Below the pieces are notes generated by a model. That model searched no databases and was not told the origin of the DNA. It saw only the letters and a list, made by a program, of their open reading frames with translations. From positions 33,625,520-33,689,519 of the forward strand of contig OX387192.1 in the NCBI GenBank assembly GCA_947561395.2: a stretch of 64,000 nt of DNA, read 5' to 3'. The position numbers and the translations under genes are program-made. Every line of letters begins with the position of its first letter. Position 1 is the stretch's first letter. This document shows positions 40,088 to 63,267 of the stretch, piece after piece. Source of the DNA: Buxus sempervirens (lineage: Eukaryota; Streptophyta; Magnoliopsida; Buxales; Buxaceae).

Positions 40088-40616
40088 GTAAAAACTAAAA
40101 CACAAAAGAAACATACCTGATAGAGAAGTGGCAAATGGAGAGCTTGGTCAGGGACTTGAGACCCGCAATTTCGTTCAACAACGGAAACGCTGAAGGCCTT
40201 GGAGGCACTTTACATAGCTCAAGCTCCTTCAGAGCTTTGAGCTTATGCAAAGGCAGACCCGACAGTCCAGGCCAAGAAAACTTCACTTGCAAACACTCTA
40301 GCTGAACAAGATTCCCAGACTCCGACGGAAACAAATTGATGTCGTTTGCAAAGAATTTTAGGGTCTTCAATCGCCTGAGTTCCCCCAGTGATCGAGGAAT
40401 CAAATTAAATACATTTCTGTACAAAAATAATCCCTCGTTCAAATCACTCGAACCGTCCAAAACTGAGAGCTCCCAGCTTTTTCCCGAGACATCAAGAACT
40501 GGCTCATCTTCCGAATTCTCACCGCTCCCCGAAGATTTCTCAGCCTCTTCGTCTTCATTCGAGCACACTCTATCAACCGAAACGACTCCGGTTGATTCCG
40601 GGGCTTGCATCCCCAC
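25748..40616 (-). CDS. LRR / EDR1-like transglutaminase-fold / protein kinase, At1g04210 type, 11 exons
   Basis: Putative Raf-related LRR protein kinase with no signal peptide or membrane span seen, so probably intracellular. Exons in transcript order: 40616-40117, 34979-34715, 33191-33038, 32677-31948, 31840-31411, 31303-31122, 30329-30170, 29514-29284, 29175-28825, 27232-27131, 25987-25748. They sum to 3,345 bp, or 1,114 aa, near the roughly 1,112 I recall for At1g04210; the frame is kept at every junction. Leucine-rich repeats fill about 60-260. A basic/acidic low-complexity linker covers about 305-545. An EDR1/transglutaminase-like core holds C685 ([11 protein letters not shown]), H717 (PHAWN) and D736 (MIVDACHP). 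The kinase spans about 775-1110: K807 (AVAK), H924-R925-D926, K928, N931, DFD at 951-953 in place of DFG, and WMAPE at 984-988. The glycine loop is degenerate (IGKSASSS). The start at 40616 is the first Met of the open frame; a second Met follows two codons later. Confidence 0.9.
26441..26793. mobile_element. hAT-type MITE in a kinase-gene intron, 353 bp
   Basis: The left end is AAGGGCTGTCAA and the right end TTGATAGCCCTA (10 of 12 inverted match). The flanking 8-mers AGCTCAAC (26433-26440) and TGCTCAGC (26794-26801) agree at 6 of 8 positions, fitting an old hAT target duplication. The interior repeats the theme agcttggctc. It sits in the last intron (25988-27130) without touching splice sites. 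Confidence 0.6.
30078..30101. repeat. (TA)n microsatellite in kinase-gene intron
   Basis: About eleven TA dinucleotides in tandem, within the intron between exons 29514-29284 and 30329-30170. Confidence 0.8.
33737..34143. repeat. Imperfect tandem duplication in kinase-gene intron, period about 247 bp
   Basis: The block gcattgttgcccaagctaaa is exact at 33759 and 34006. Similar order follows in both copies: ctctccaagg, acaaactta or aaattcaca, aaaagg, then a protein-poor agaaagaaagtgg-like end. Identity outside the core is lower. Both copies lie in the intron 33192-34714 and carry no exon. Confidence 0.6.
35460..35535. repeat. Imperfect inverted repeat at the LINE upstream flank
   Basis: The block ctgggcgggcttgggc near 35462 and gcccgagcctgcccag near 35514 are inverted with 14 of 16 matches, separated by about 35 bases. 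Neither arm belongs to the kinase exons. It may be the remains of another small element next to the LINE insertion. Confidence 0.4.
35745..39296 (+). pseudogene. Degenerate L1-type LINE (EN-RT-zf), antisense in kinase-gene intron
   Basis: The single ORF2-like protein starts [14 protein letters not shown], the opening of the APE-type endonuclease; QESK, GDFNV and SDHTPLL follow (35745-36430). Reverse transcriptase runs about 36840-37830: [46 protein letters not shown] and LLFVDD (FVDD in place of FADD). A zf-RVT domain near 38800-39060 keeps C-x2-C-x(n)-H-x(n)-C ([20 protein letters not shown]). Many lesions make it dead: TGA at 35970, TAG at 36654, a stop near 36781, frameshifts near 37420, 37555 and 37860, and TAG near 38928. 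No ORF1 was found, so it is 5'-truncated. The tail probably lies near the A-rich tract at 39500-39525. No clear target duplication was seen. Confidence 0.92.
40014..40086. repeat. C-rich tract plus (CT)n at the 5' end of the kinase intron
   Basis: Runs of C broken by single A residues (about 40014-40049) are followed by roughly 18 CT dinucleotides. In the transcript sense (minus strand) this is (GA)n followed by several G runs of 5-15, only about 30 nt after the donor site at 40116. Such a tract can form a G-quadruplex in the pre-mRNA. Confidence 0.85.
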
Positions 40617-41000
40617 AACAAAGAAAAGGGAGAATCCCCTGAATCAATCGGTTGATGAAGGATTTATGATGGAGTCCACAATCAAAGAATTAGAGATTCA
40701 TATCGGAAAGGAAGAATTTCTTCAATTGTAATTGAAATCTAGGGCTCGTTCTTGTTTAGAAAAGCGATAAGACGAAAAATAAGAATGACAGAGGAGAGGA
40801 GAAGAAATCGAAAGAGCAAACGGAGCGGGAGAAGAAGAACAAAACCGCTCCCCCAAGACAAAAACAGAACCCTAGATGGGGAGCAAAATTTAAATAAAGC
40901 TATTAAAGTGGGAACGGAGTAGGAAAGAGAGATCATGCAGGAATCAAGACCTGCTTTAGAATTGACCAGTTTGCCCTTTGGTGGAAAAGCCGTAGATTTA
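40617..41000 (-). promoter_or_regulatory. Probable 5' leader and core promoter of the LRR kinase gene
   Basis: This stretch lies directly upstream of the kinase start codon on the minus strand. It is purine-rich on the plus strand (pyrimidine-rich in the transcript sense) at 40740-40860, as common in plant leaders, and has an AT-rich patch (tttaaataaagctatt) near 40890. A MITE begins immediately beyond, at 41001. Exact start and elements are not determinable. Confidence 0.3.
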
Positions 41001-41216
41001 GGATTCGGATCATTTACGGTTGAGCCCGTAAAATGGCCCAACCGTATCCAATAACAACTTGCCAAGTAGGCAAACAAAACTATCTCTCCTTTCTCTCTCT
41101 ATTGGAAAACGAAAATGTGAAAATCACTTTTTGGAAGGATTACTTGCTTACTTGGCAAACTGTTATTGGGTACGGTTGAACCAATTTACAAGCTCAACTG
41201 TAGATGATCTGAATCC
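41001..41216. mobile_element. MITE with 73-bp inverted arms, Mutator-like, in the kinase promoter region
   Basis: The left arm 41001-41073 (starts GGATTCGGATCATTTACGG) and right arm 41144-41216 (read inward: GGATTCAGATCATCTACAG) match at about four of five positions over 73 bp, with a 70-nt loop. The flanking 9-mers GTAGATTTA (40992-41000) and GTAGATATT (41217-41225) agree at 7 of 9, in line with the 9-bp duplication of Mutator-like elements. No coding capacity. Confidence 0.7.
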
Positions 41217-41741
41217 GTAGATATTATTATTATGATTGTGACACGTGGCTATCCACAGACATTCAGATCCCACCGTTATTAAATTTCAAAAGCTATTTTA
41301 AATGAAAGCGCTTTTTCAAAAGATTATTTGAGCGAAATGTGTATAAGCCTGCTTTCTACGAAGCGCCAATGACACATATACCTTGAGATTTGTTACCTTT
41401 GCACGTAGATCCCTTAATATTTGGAAATTATCAAAAATCTAAAATTTTTTTTAAGAAAAATTTGCTTTGCATATGCAAAAATGGTCAAAAAACATCTTAG
41501 GCTCCAATTGGTTTAATGAATTGGAATTGAAACTAAGAATTTTAATTTCAATTCCAATTCTTAATGAATTGGAATTGGTTAGAAATGCAATTTTTTTTAT
41601 TGGATGACAAGAGAATTGAAAGTTGAAATTAGAATTCCATAAAGAATCAATTTAAATTTCATTTCCATTAATTACGCAATTGCCCTTTCCTCTTCTCTTT
41701 CTTTTCTACATCAACAGTAGCAGAAAAACCCAAAAGCGTTG

Positions 41742-42039
41742 AACTCCAAATGAGAATTCTCGAATGGACCAGTCTGGGAGAGTAGACTGCTTTGTCTCCT
41801 GCAATCCATTACATCCCACCATGGAAGATGCTCGAGCAGAAGCAGAGCTTGTTATATTCTCTGCAATTGATTCGTTGCTCAACAAACTAGGCTTAGACCA
41901 AAAGATATTGATAACCTAATCTTAAATTGCAGTCTATTTTCTCCAACGTTGTCTTTGTAGGCAGTGGTAGTGAATTAAGTAAAGGATAAGGATAAGGAGT
42001 AACAATCTCTCTGGCATGGGTTGTAGTGCCGTTGATATC
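41742..42039 (+). pseudogene. Captured fragment of a 3-ketoacyl-CoA synthase (KCS) gene
   Basis: Translating across stops and frameshifts gives QMRILE, LGE, LSPAIHYIPP, then TMEDARAEAELVIFSAIDSL (41819-41878), KDIDNLILNCSLFSPTLSL (about 41900-41957) and NNLSGMGCSA (42002-42031). These follow the order of plant fatty-acid-elongase condensing enzymes, which read approximately KILERSGLGE, LPPALHYIPP, TMEAAREEAELVIF, VNCSLFNPTPSLSA and NLSGMGCSAG. The last piece includes the active-site Cys. The stretch between NCSLFSP and NLSGMGC is collapsed and has stops. It cannot make an enzyme and lies inside the TTA-flanked element. Confidence 0.8.
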
Positions 42040-42059
42040 AATTGATTTATTTAGAAGAG

Positions 42060-42320
42060 AACACGGAAGAGGGAGAGAGTGGTTTTTGGAAAAAAAGAAG
42101 AACATTACACATTTATTTTGAAGAAAGCGGAGGAGAGAGAAATAGGTTGCTGAAAAAAAAAAGAACATTAGACATATTTAGAAGAAGATGGAAAACAGAG
42201 AGAGACAGAGACAGAGGTTGCTGAAAAACCAAACAATAGACATATTTGGTTGAAGACGGGAGAGAGAGAGAGAGAGGTTGCTGAAAAAAAAACAAGTAGG
42301 CATATTTAGACGAAGGGGAG
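42060..42320. repeat. Minisatellite of about four 60-bp purine-rich units
   Basis: Each unit carries gagag-rich sequence, then ggttgctgaaaaa, an A-rich stretch and agacatattta. Units begin near 42062, 42130, 42195 and 42255. The copies are diverged. The array lies wholly within the Harbinger-like element. Confidence 0.7.
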
Positions 42321-42644
42321 AGAGAAGAAGGGAAAGGGGGAGAGAGAAGAGGGGAAAGGATCCATACATTGCAATTCTCTCCGAACAACAAAATAAAAGA
42401 GGAGAAAGTGATGGGTTCTTTTTATCGAGTTGTCTAATTCTTCATAACAAATCCCGAATTCCCCTCTGTCAACAGGGGAATTCGGTAATCTTAAAGATAA
42501 CTTAAAAGCAATTCAACGGAATTAAACTATAATTTTATTTCCATTTTAAAATATCCAACCAACCAAAAGAATTAGAATTAAGAACCCAATTCCAATTCTT
42601 AGCTCTAATTCCACGCCCAATTCCCCGAACCAATCGGGGCCTTA

Positions 42645-43135
42645 AGGTTTTTGGTGTTTTTAAGTTCCAAAAAAAAAGGTTTTTGGTGTTTTTTTTTCCT
42701 CAAATGATGGAAGCAACTTAAAACATAATAAATTTTAATAAAACTTTTGGAAATAACAAAACTACTCTTATCATCTATTCTATATTATTGACATCAAGCC
42801 TTTTCCATTTGTAGGAGGCAACAACAAATGGTACCACAGATAAAAGTTCCAAGTTATATTTCATGTTTACATGAACCACAAGCAAGACTCCTTTTCTCTT
42901 TTTTTAATAAAAAATAAAAAAACTAGTGGGGCCCATGCAAACTTTACAATCCTTCTAAAACTATACAACTTCAGCTTGATTCTCATTAAAAAATTATAGC
43001 ATTAGCAAATGATTGCATGTTTGTTACGAAATTATCACATGTTTTGGGCATGTATATACAATAGATCCAAAATCTATATTTATTTTTGGGGAAATTGTTT
43101 TTTAAATTGTACTTTTTAAAAATAATTCAGATTCA
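42645..43135. other. Intergenic, AT-rich, no gene seen
   Basis: No coding region, RNA gene or recognisable element other than poly-A/T tracts. Confidence 0.5.
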
Positions 43136-43380
43136 GTCACCAATTCCTTGGTAATTAAAAAATAATGCAACTTTTTTAAAACAATTGAGAACGAGTGTGC
43201 TTTTACTGTTCATAGTAAATTTTTTCCCTGAATGCCCTTGATAGACTTGTAAACCAATCAAAGTTTTTAAGTCTTTTAAGGGCATTTTTGAAAAAAAAAT
43301 GCTTTATAAACAGTAAAAATGATACTCGTTCTTGATTGTTTTTAATTTAACTACCTTCCAATTATCGACAATTTGGTGAC
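43136..43380. mobile_element. Fold-back MITE with arms of about 100 bp
   Basis: The left arm (43136 to about 43240) and right arm (about 43277-43380) are inverted. Matching blocks are GTCACCAA at both outer ends, AAAACAAT(T/C) followed by (G/A)AGAACGAGT, TTTTACTGTT(C/T)ATA, and AATGCCCTT beside the loop of about 36 nt. A single-stranded copy would form a long hairpin. Target duplication and family were not resolved, and no coding capacity is present. Confidence 0.65.
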
Positions 43381-44162
43381 TTAAAATCCATTTTCCCACA
43401 CAAACAATAAACAGAAAAGAAAAATTTTCGCTCTTATGACCATAAACAGAAAAAAAATTTCGATTCTTTATTTTTTTTAAAAGAATTTTACAATGAGGCA
43501 CCATAGGTGTCCAGGAATTACATTCAAAACGATCTAAATTGATGTCAATTGAGTAATATCTATTTTTCCTGTGCACATGTTTCTGTTTTTTTTGCCCCAG
43601 GACAATGCAGAATGCTAAGTTATATTCAAACTGACAGATTCCTTGCCTACGTACCTTCAAGTTTTATCCAAGAAGAGGGAAGCCTTTCTGAAGCTGTTGA
43701 AACTAAGCAGTAGTTCTGGGAGTAGCATTTTTAGCTGCTTGAAATCACTATACCATCTTTAATAGTCGGGTATAGGTAACTTGAGCACCATTCCTTGCAT
43801 GCTGAATCCAAGGTTCAGATTGGGACAGATATTGAACTCAGTTGTTTCTGACCCTTTTAATGAGTATTTGTGCAATCCTCAGAGAGAATGAGGCTTTTGG
43901 CATTGATTAATTTCCTCCCCACAAGATCTTCAACACAAACTTAGCACATTTGATAGCCAAAAGCTGAGCTGATTTTCATCCAGGCCCTCAACTTGATCTT
44001 GCAATTCAAAGCAGAGCAAAGTTAGCATATTAGCAAACAGGAACATCAACCTTGGGCTCAGTCCTACTGCAAAGTCTCAACGGGCATCAATTGAGGCAAG
44101 TGCATATCACAGTTTCAAAATCTGATCACCCAGTTCCTCAACTGAAATATAATTGTCAATAT
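43381..44162. other. 3' flank of the OTP86-like gene
   Basis: This is the downstream side of the minus-strand PPR gene and should contain its 3' untranslated region. The open frame at 43304-43660 on the minus strand overlaps the MITE and has no recognisable domain. Nothing else identified. Confidence 0.5.
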
Positions 44163-47036
44163 TCACCAGAAGTCGCCACAGGAACAGGCCCCAGCCACAA
44201 AATGATGGAATCTGTTTGAATCTCTCACAACAATTTCCCGTTCATAGAACTTGGAGACAAGCTTTGCAAAGACATGGCAATCACCACAGACCCGAAGGTT
44301 CTTTGTAATTCTTATTGGTGTACCATCAGGTGTTTCAATGAGGCCATATGCAATGGCAAGCCTCTCACTGTGCCCATAAAGCATCTTCACCTTTTCTGCT
44401 TCTGAGACATTGTGTAAAACAAATTTTGTGTCAGCCACGTAACCTCCTTCCTTCTCCAACCTCTCTGTGATATGAGTCAACTTCAGATATATCTTTTCTG
44501 TATGTGGATGAGACATGTCCTTTACCATGAAAGCATGCACCTTATTCCCCAACTCAATCCAACTACAAGCAGGATTCTTCCTCAAGCCCTTTCCCTTCAT
44601 TCTCATTCTCACTTCATCCACATCTTTCCATCTTCCTCTGGCAGCAAACACGTTTGATACAAGTACGTAATTACCAGCATTCTCTGGATCCAACTCAAGA
44701 AGCTTCTCTGCTGCGATTTCTCCTAGTTCATAATTTGAATGTACTCGACAAGCCCCTAGGAGAGCACACCATACTGCAGCTGTAGGCTCAGTTTGCATAT
44801 TCTGCACAAACTTGTATGCCTCATCCAGGTGATTAGCACGACCAAGAAGATCAACCACACAGGCATAGTGCTCTGGCCATGGCTCCAACTGATATTCACT
44901 CTTCATCATTTTGAAATATCTTCTACCTTCTTCAATCAACCCTGAATGACTACATGCATAGAGAAGTGCCAAGAAGGTAACATGATCAGGAATCAAATCA
45001 CTTTCCTTCATCCTTCTAAATGTTTCAATGGCTTCATTGCCACGACCATGCATCCCACTTGCATTGATCATGCTAGTCCACACAAACAAATCTTTATGTT
45101 CACTAGAACTGAATATCTTATATGAGTTGTCAACTGATCCACAGCGGGCATACATATCCAAAAGAGAACTTATGATAGATCCATCCAAGATGAAGCCCTT
45201 CCTGATCACAATTCCGTGAATCTCTTTACCTTTCCTCAATGCAGATAAACTTGCTGCAGCTGAGAGTATACTCACAAGTGCTACTGCATCAGGTTCAACA
45301 CCAGCCTCTTCCATTTTATAGAAAAGATCGAGGGCCTCATTTGCAAACCCATTATGTACATAAGAAGATATCATACTTGTCCAGGACACAACGTCCTTGT
45401 GCTCAATCACTTCAAATATTCGAGATGCATAATCAATATTCCCACACTTCCCATACACATCAACAAGTGTATTTTGCAGCAAATGATCGAACAATCCCCA
45501 TCTCAAAATATAATTATGGATTTGTTTTACATAGGAACCACATCTCAACCCACTACAAGCAAGAAGAATGCTTCCAATTATCATAACATCCACATCCGTT
45601 TGTTCCATCTCCACTCTACGGAACAACTCCAATGCCTCAAAATGACAATGGTTCTGAGCATAGCCAGCAATAACTGTTGTCCAAGATATCAAATCTTTAT
45701 CGGGTATCCTATCAAAAATGCGGCCCATATAGTTAATATGACTGCACTTTGCATACATATCCAAAAGTGTGTTCCTAACTTGCAGATTGGAATCTAATCC
45801 ATGTCTTATAGCCCAAGCATGGATCTCCATCCCATTCAACAAATTTCCTAACCGACCAGATGCAGAAACAATACTTATAACTGAAATTTGGTCAGGTTTG
45901 TGACATGAATCCTGCATTTCACAGAAAACTATGAGTGCTTCGTTATAGAGTCCATTTTGCACAAAACCAGACAGCATTGAATTCCAAGAAACGTTGTCCT
46001 TCACATCCATCTCAAGAAAAATATTTTCCGCTTCATGCATTCTACCACACCTAGCATACATAACAGCCAAAGAATTGGCCTCATAAAGATTGAGATGCCC
46101 ACGAGATTTCAGAAGTGCAGCATGGATCTCCATGCCCAATTTGACAAAGGATGGCTCTTCACAAGCTTGAAGCACACCAACTATTGTATAAGAATTCAAG
46201 GTGACACCAGCCTTCTGCATACGCCGAAACAGTTTCAAGGCCTCAACTGACTGTCCACTTGCAGAGTAGGCAGTTATAATCGAATTCCATGATACCGCAT
46301 CTCGTAACTCTACATCTCTATCAAATAATTTTCTTGCTCGACTAATGTCATCGCACTTCGCATACATGGCCACAAGTGCGTTTATAACAAACAAAAACGA
46401 AATGTACCCACATTTGATCACTAGGCCATGGATCTCAGTCCCACAATGGAGATTTTTCAGCAGACCACATGCTTTAAGTATAGAAGGAAAAGTGAAAGCA
46501 TCAACAGAAATTCCCGATACCCGCATTAAACAATACAATTCAAGTGCTCTATAGGGTTCCCCATTTGAAAGGTAAGCTCCAATCATCGCATTCCAAGTGA
46601 AAATAGTTTTCAGGGGCATTCTATCAAACAACTTCTGTGCATCGGATAGTGCTCCACACTTCCCATACATGAACACAAGCTTGGTGTTCAAGAACAGTGA
46701 GTCAGAGGCGAGTCCGGATGTGATTACACAAGCATGGATTTGCTGACCATGTGTCAATGATTCTTTGCCGGCACAAAGCTCTAGGATTGACGAATACGCT
46801 TCGTCTGGTGAAATTTGAGATGGGTTTTCTCCGTTGAAGTAACTGGTAAATGACAGAAAAGCTTCCTTGAGGTTCCCTTGCTTGCATATCTCTTTAAGAT
46901 GTGGGGTTTTAACTGGTTTCTGAGCATTCTCGGGTAGGTGCAGTGGGGTTCTGATCTGGGGTATCTTCAAATTGGGATAGTACGTTGATAAGGTTGATGA
47001 GGGACTGCAGTAGCGGACTTGAAAGGAAGCAGCCAT
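44163..47036 (-). CDS. OTP86: DYW-class PPR RNA-editing factor, OTP86-like, intronless
   Basis: Predicted plastid RNA editing protein; Arabidopsis OTP86 (At3g63370) is needed for C-to-U editing of the chloroplast rps14 transcript. The product has 957 aa (At3g63370 about 960). A Ser/Thr/aromatic N-terminus (MAASFQVRYCSPSS) suits a transit peptide. A long PLS-type array follows (for example FMYGKCGALSDAQKLFDRMP, DLISWTTVIAGYAQN, DVVSWTSMISSYVHNG, CSHSGLIEEG), then E/E+ motifs (WCALLGACRVHSNYELGE), the PG box (GGYVADTKFVLHN) and the DYW deaminase with HSERLAIAYGL (HxE) and CGDCH (CxxCH). The terminal tripeptide is DFW instead of DYW. The open frame extends 44 codons upstream to 47168, but homologues begin at the MAAS-type Met, so I place the start at 47036. 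Many matched phrases (EPWPEHY, LGRAN, EIAAEKLLELDP) support orthology. Confidence 0.92.
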   Translation of the reverse strand: MAASFQVRYCSPSSTLSTYYPNLKIPQIRTPLHLPENAQKPVKTPHLKEICKQGNLKEAFLSFTSYFNGENPSQISPDEAYSSILELCAGKESLTHGQQIHACVITSGLASDSLFLNTKLVFMYGKCGALSDAQKLFDRMPLKTIFTWNAMIGAYLSNGEPYRALELYCLMRVSGISVDAFTFPSILKACGLLKNLHCGTEIHGLVIKCGYISFLFVINALVAMYAKCDDISRARKLFDRDVELRDAVSWNSIITAYSASGQSVEALKLFRRMQKAGVTLNSYTIVGVLQACEEPSFVKLGMEIHAALLKSRGHLNLYEANSLAVMYARCGRMHEAENIFLEMDVKDNVSWNSMLSGFVQNGLYNEALIVFCEMQDSCHKPDQISVISIVSASGRLGNLLNGMEIHAWAIRHGLDSNLQVRNTLLDMYAKCSHINYMGRIFDRIPDKDLISWTTVIAGYAQNHCHFEALELFRRVEMEQTDVDVMIIGSILLACSGLRCGSYVKQIHNYILRWGLFDHLLQNTLVDVYGKCGNIDYASRIFEVIEHKDVVSWTSMISSYVHNGFANEALDLFYKMEEAGVEPDAVALVSILSAAASLSALRKGKEIHGIVIRKGFILDGSIISSLLDMYARCGSVDNSYKIFSSSEHKDLFVWTSMINASGMHGRGNEAIETFRRMKESDLIPDHVTFLALLYACSHSGLIEEGRRYFKMMKSEYQLEPWPEHYACVVDLLGRANHLDEAYKFVQNMQTEPTAAVWCALLGACRVHSNYELGEIAAEKLLELDPENAGNYVLVSNVFAARGRWKDVDEVRMRMKGKGLRKNPACSWIELGNKVHAFMVKDMSHPHTEKIYLKLTHITERLEKEGGYVADTKFVLHNVSEAEKVKMLYGHSERLAIAYGLIETPDGTPIRITKNLRVCGDCHVFAKLVSKFYEREIVVRDSNRFHHFVAGACSCGDFW

Positions 47037-48449
47037 GACGGCTTTGCATCGAAAGAGAATTGTGTTCTTACCATATGACAATAAGCACATAAGAATAAGA
47101 ATAAGATAAAAAGAAAGAAAGCTCGCAACTTGGAAATTAACCGCCTGTTGTCTTGAGCTGTTGAGCAATGCTACAGATAACTGACAAGCGGAAAGAGCCC
47201 GCCTAAACTAAAAGATTAAGACGTCGGGATAACCGGATAAAAGTTAATATCTGTTATCAAGCTTTACTAATGTATTTGGAGTAGAAAGCGCCAATTACAA
47301 CTGATGAGAAGTTGTTTCTAAGCAACTTCTCCTTCATGGAGGCAGTCTTGTCTTTCCTCTTCTACGAGTGTGTAAACACACCAATTCAGTGTCACCAAAC
47401 ACACATGAATCCAAAATCCCGAAAACTAGACCTAGATTCAATCCTTTCTCCTACGTAGATGCCTTATATTTCACCAATACCCAATATCTATTAGGCCTTC
47501 CTGTATGATGACGGAAGGCCCGAATTTTTGGGATACTAGTTAAGATGGAATTGGAGTTTCTAAGGATGCAAATTAAATTCATGCCATGAAGAACAGCTTT
47601 GTATCTTGCATCCATGTTTCTAGTGAATTTTTTTGTCATGTTCTCCATATACAAAGGCTTTCAAACAAACCACATAAATCGTTTGTCTTGTTCTTGTTTT
47701 CGTTGTCCTTGTAGTGTTATTCTGCTATCTCGTTTCATGATATTGCATAACAGTCACGTGAGCCAAGTTTATATATGATTATATACATATGATGAATTTC
47801 ATAAGAAGCTTGTGCTATAGCCAAAAAGAAATCATTAGCTGACGCCTGGAGATTATGACATACAATGTGTATTTGCACATTTAACAACCTGCCAAGAACC
47901 CATCACCAGCAACCATTCCAGCTTTCAAAGCTGTATAATGAAATAAAAAGATGTGAAGCCTTTCAACATTTCCCCGAAAACAAAAAGCAGGGAAGCCGGC
48001 ACCTTGTATCACTTGCACTCCTCAAAAAGAATTTTGGCAAAAAAACGGTAAACCACTTGGAATCAGGCACCATCCACTCTTATCCCGTCAGACCATTTTC
48101 AGCCGGACAGTGCACTCTTGGCAAACACTCTTCCACTATACAATTTTACAAAAACATGTATGTCATCCCCCTATTTACAACAAAACCGGTAGACTCGAGG
48201 TATCAGCACTGCTCTAAAACCTCACAGCACCAGCCACTCAAATCTCAAAAGCTCTTAAACCTGGATGGTCCAGTGCTATATTCATCCTTGTCATCCTGAT
48301 TCTAGGCCAGCCCCGGTGTCATGCTTTTGCTTTCCACGCATGAATATGAATCTGATGCAATCTTTTCTTGACAAGGACAAAAAGACCCAAGAATATTTTG
48401 GGTGATTGGACAGGTTAAATACGCCAATGGGCAGCACCAATAACCGTTA
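47037..48449. other. OTP86 upstream region and SPIRRIG-like 3' untranslated region
   Basis: The two minus-strand genes are in tandem, so this stretch holds the promoter of the PPR gene (left part) and the 3' untranslated region of the BEACH gene (right part, probably 47900-48449). The open frame at 47865-48299 on the plus strand is antisense to that 3' region and has no recognisable domain. Confidence 0.5.

Positions 48450-63267
<14,818 letters not shown>

Larger units (their letters stand above)
41500..42641. mobile_element. Harbinger/Tourist-like element, 1.14 kb, carrying a KCS gene fragment
   Basis: The left terminus GGCTCCAATTGGTT and right terminus (read inward) GGCCCCGATTGGTT are inverted, with further similarity inward (GGAATTG, CTAAGAATT...). 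Each end is flanked by TTA (41497-41499 and 42642-42644), the target duplication typical of PIF/Harbinger elements. No transposase is present. The interior holds a captured gene piece (41742-42039) and a purine-rich minisatellite (about 42060-42320), listed separately. Confidence 0.75.

Noticed and set aside
44472..46554. Several open frames on the plus strand inside the PPR gene
   Set aside because: They are antisense shadows of a long, well-recognised coding frame.
47037..47168. In-frame upstream start of the PPR protein (adds 44 residues)
   Set aside because: The extension is rich in hydrophobic residues without similarity to the family, and homologues begin with a MAAS/MAVS-type transit peptide, so 47036 is the better start.
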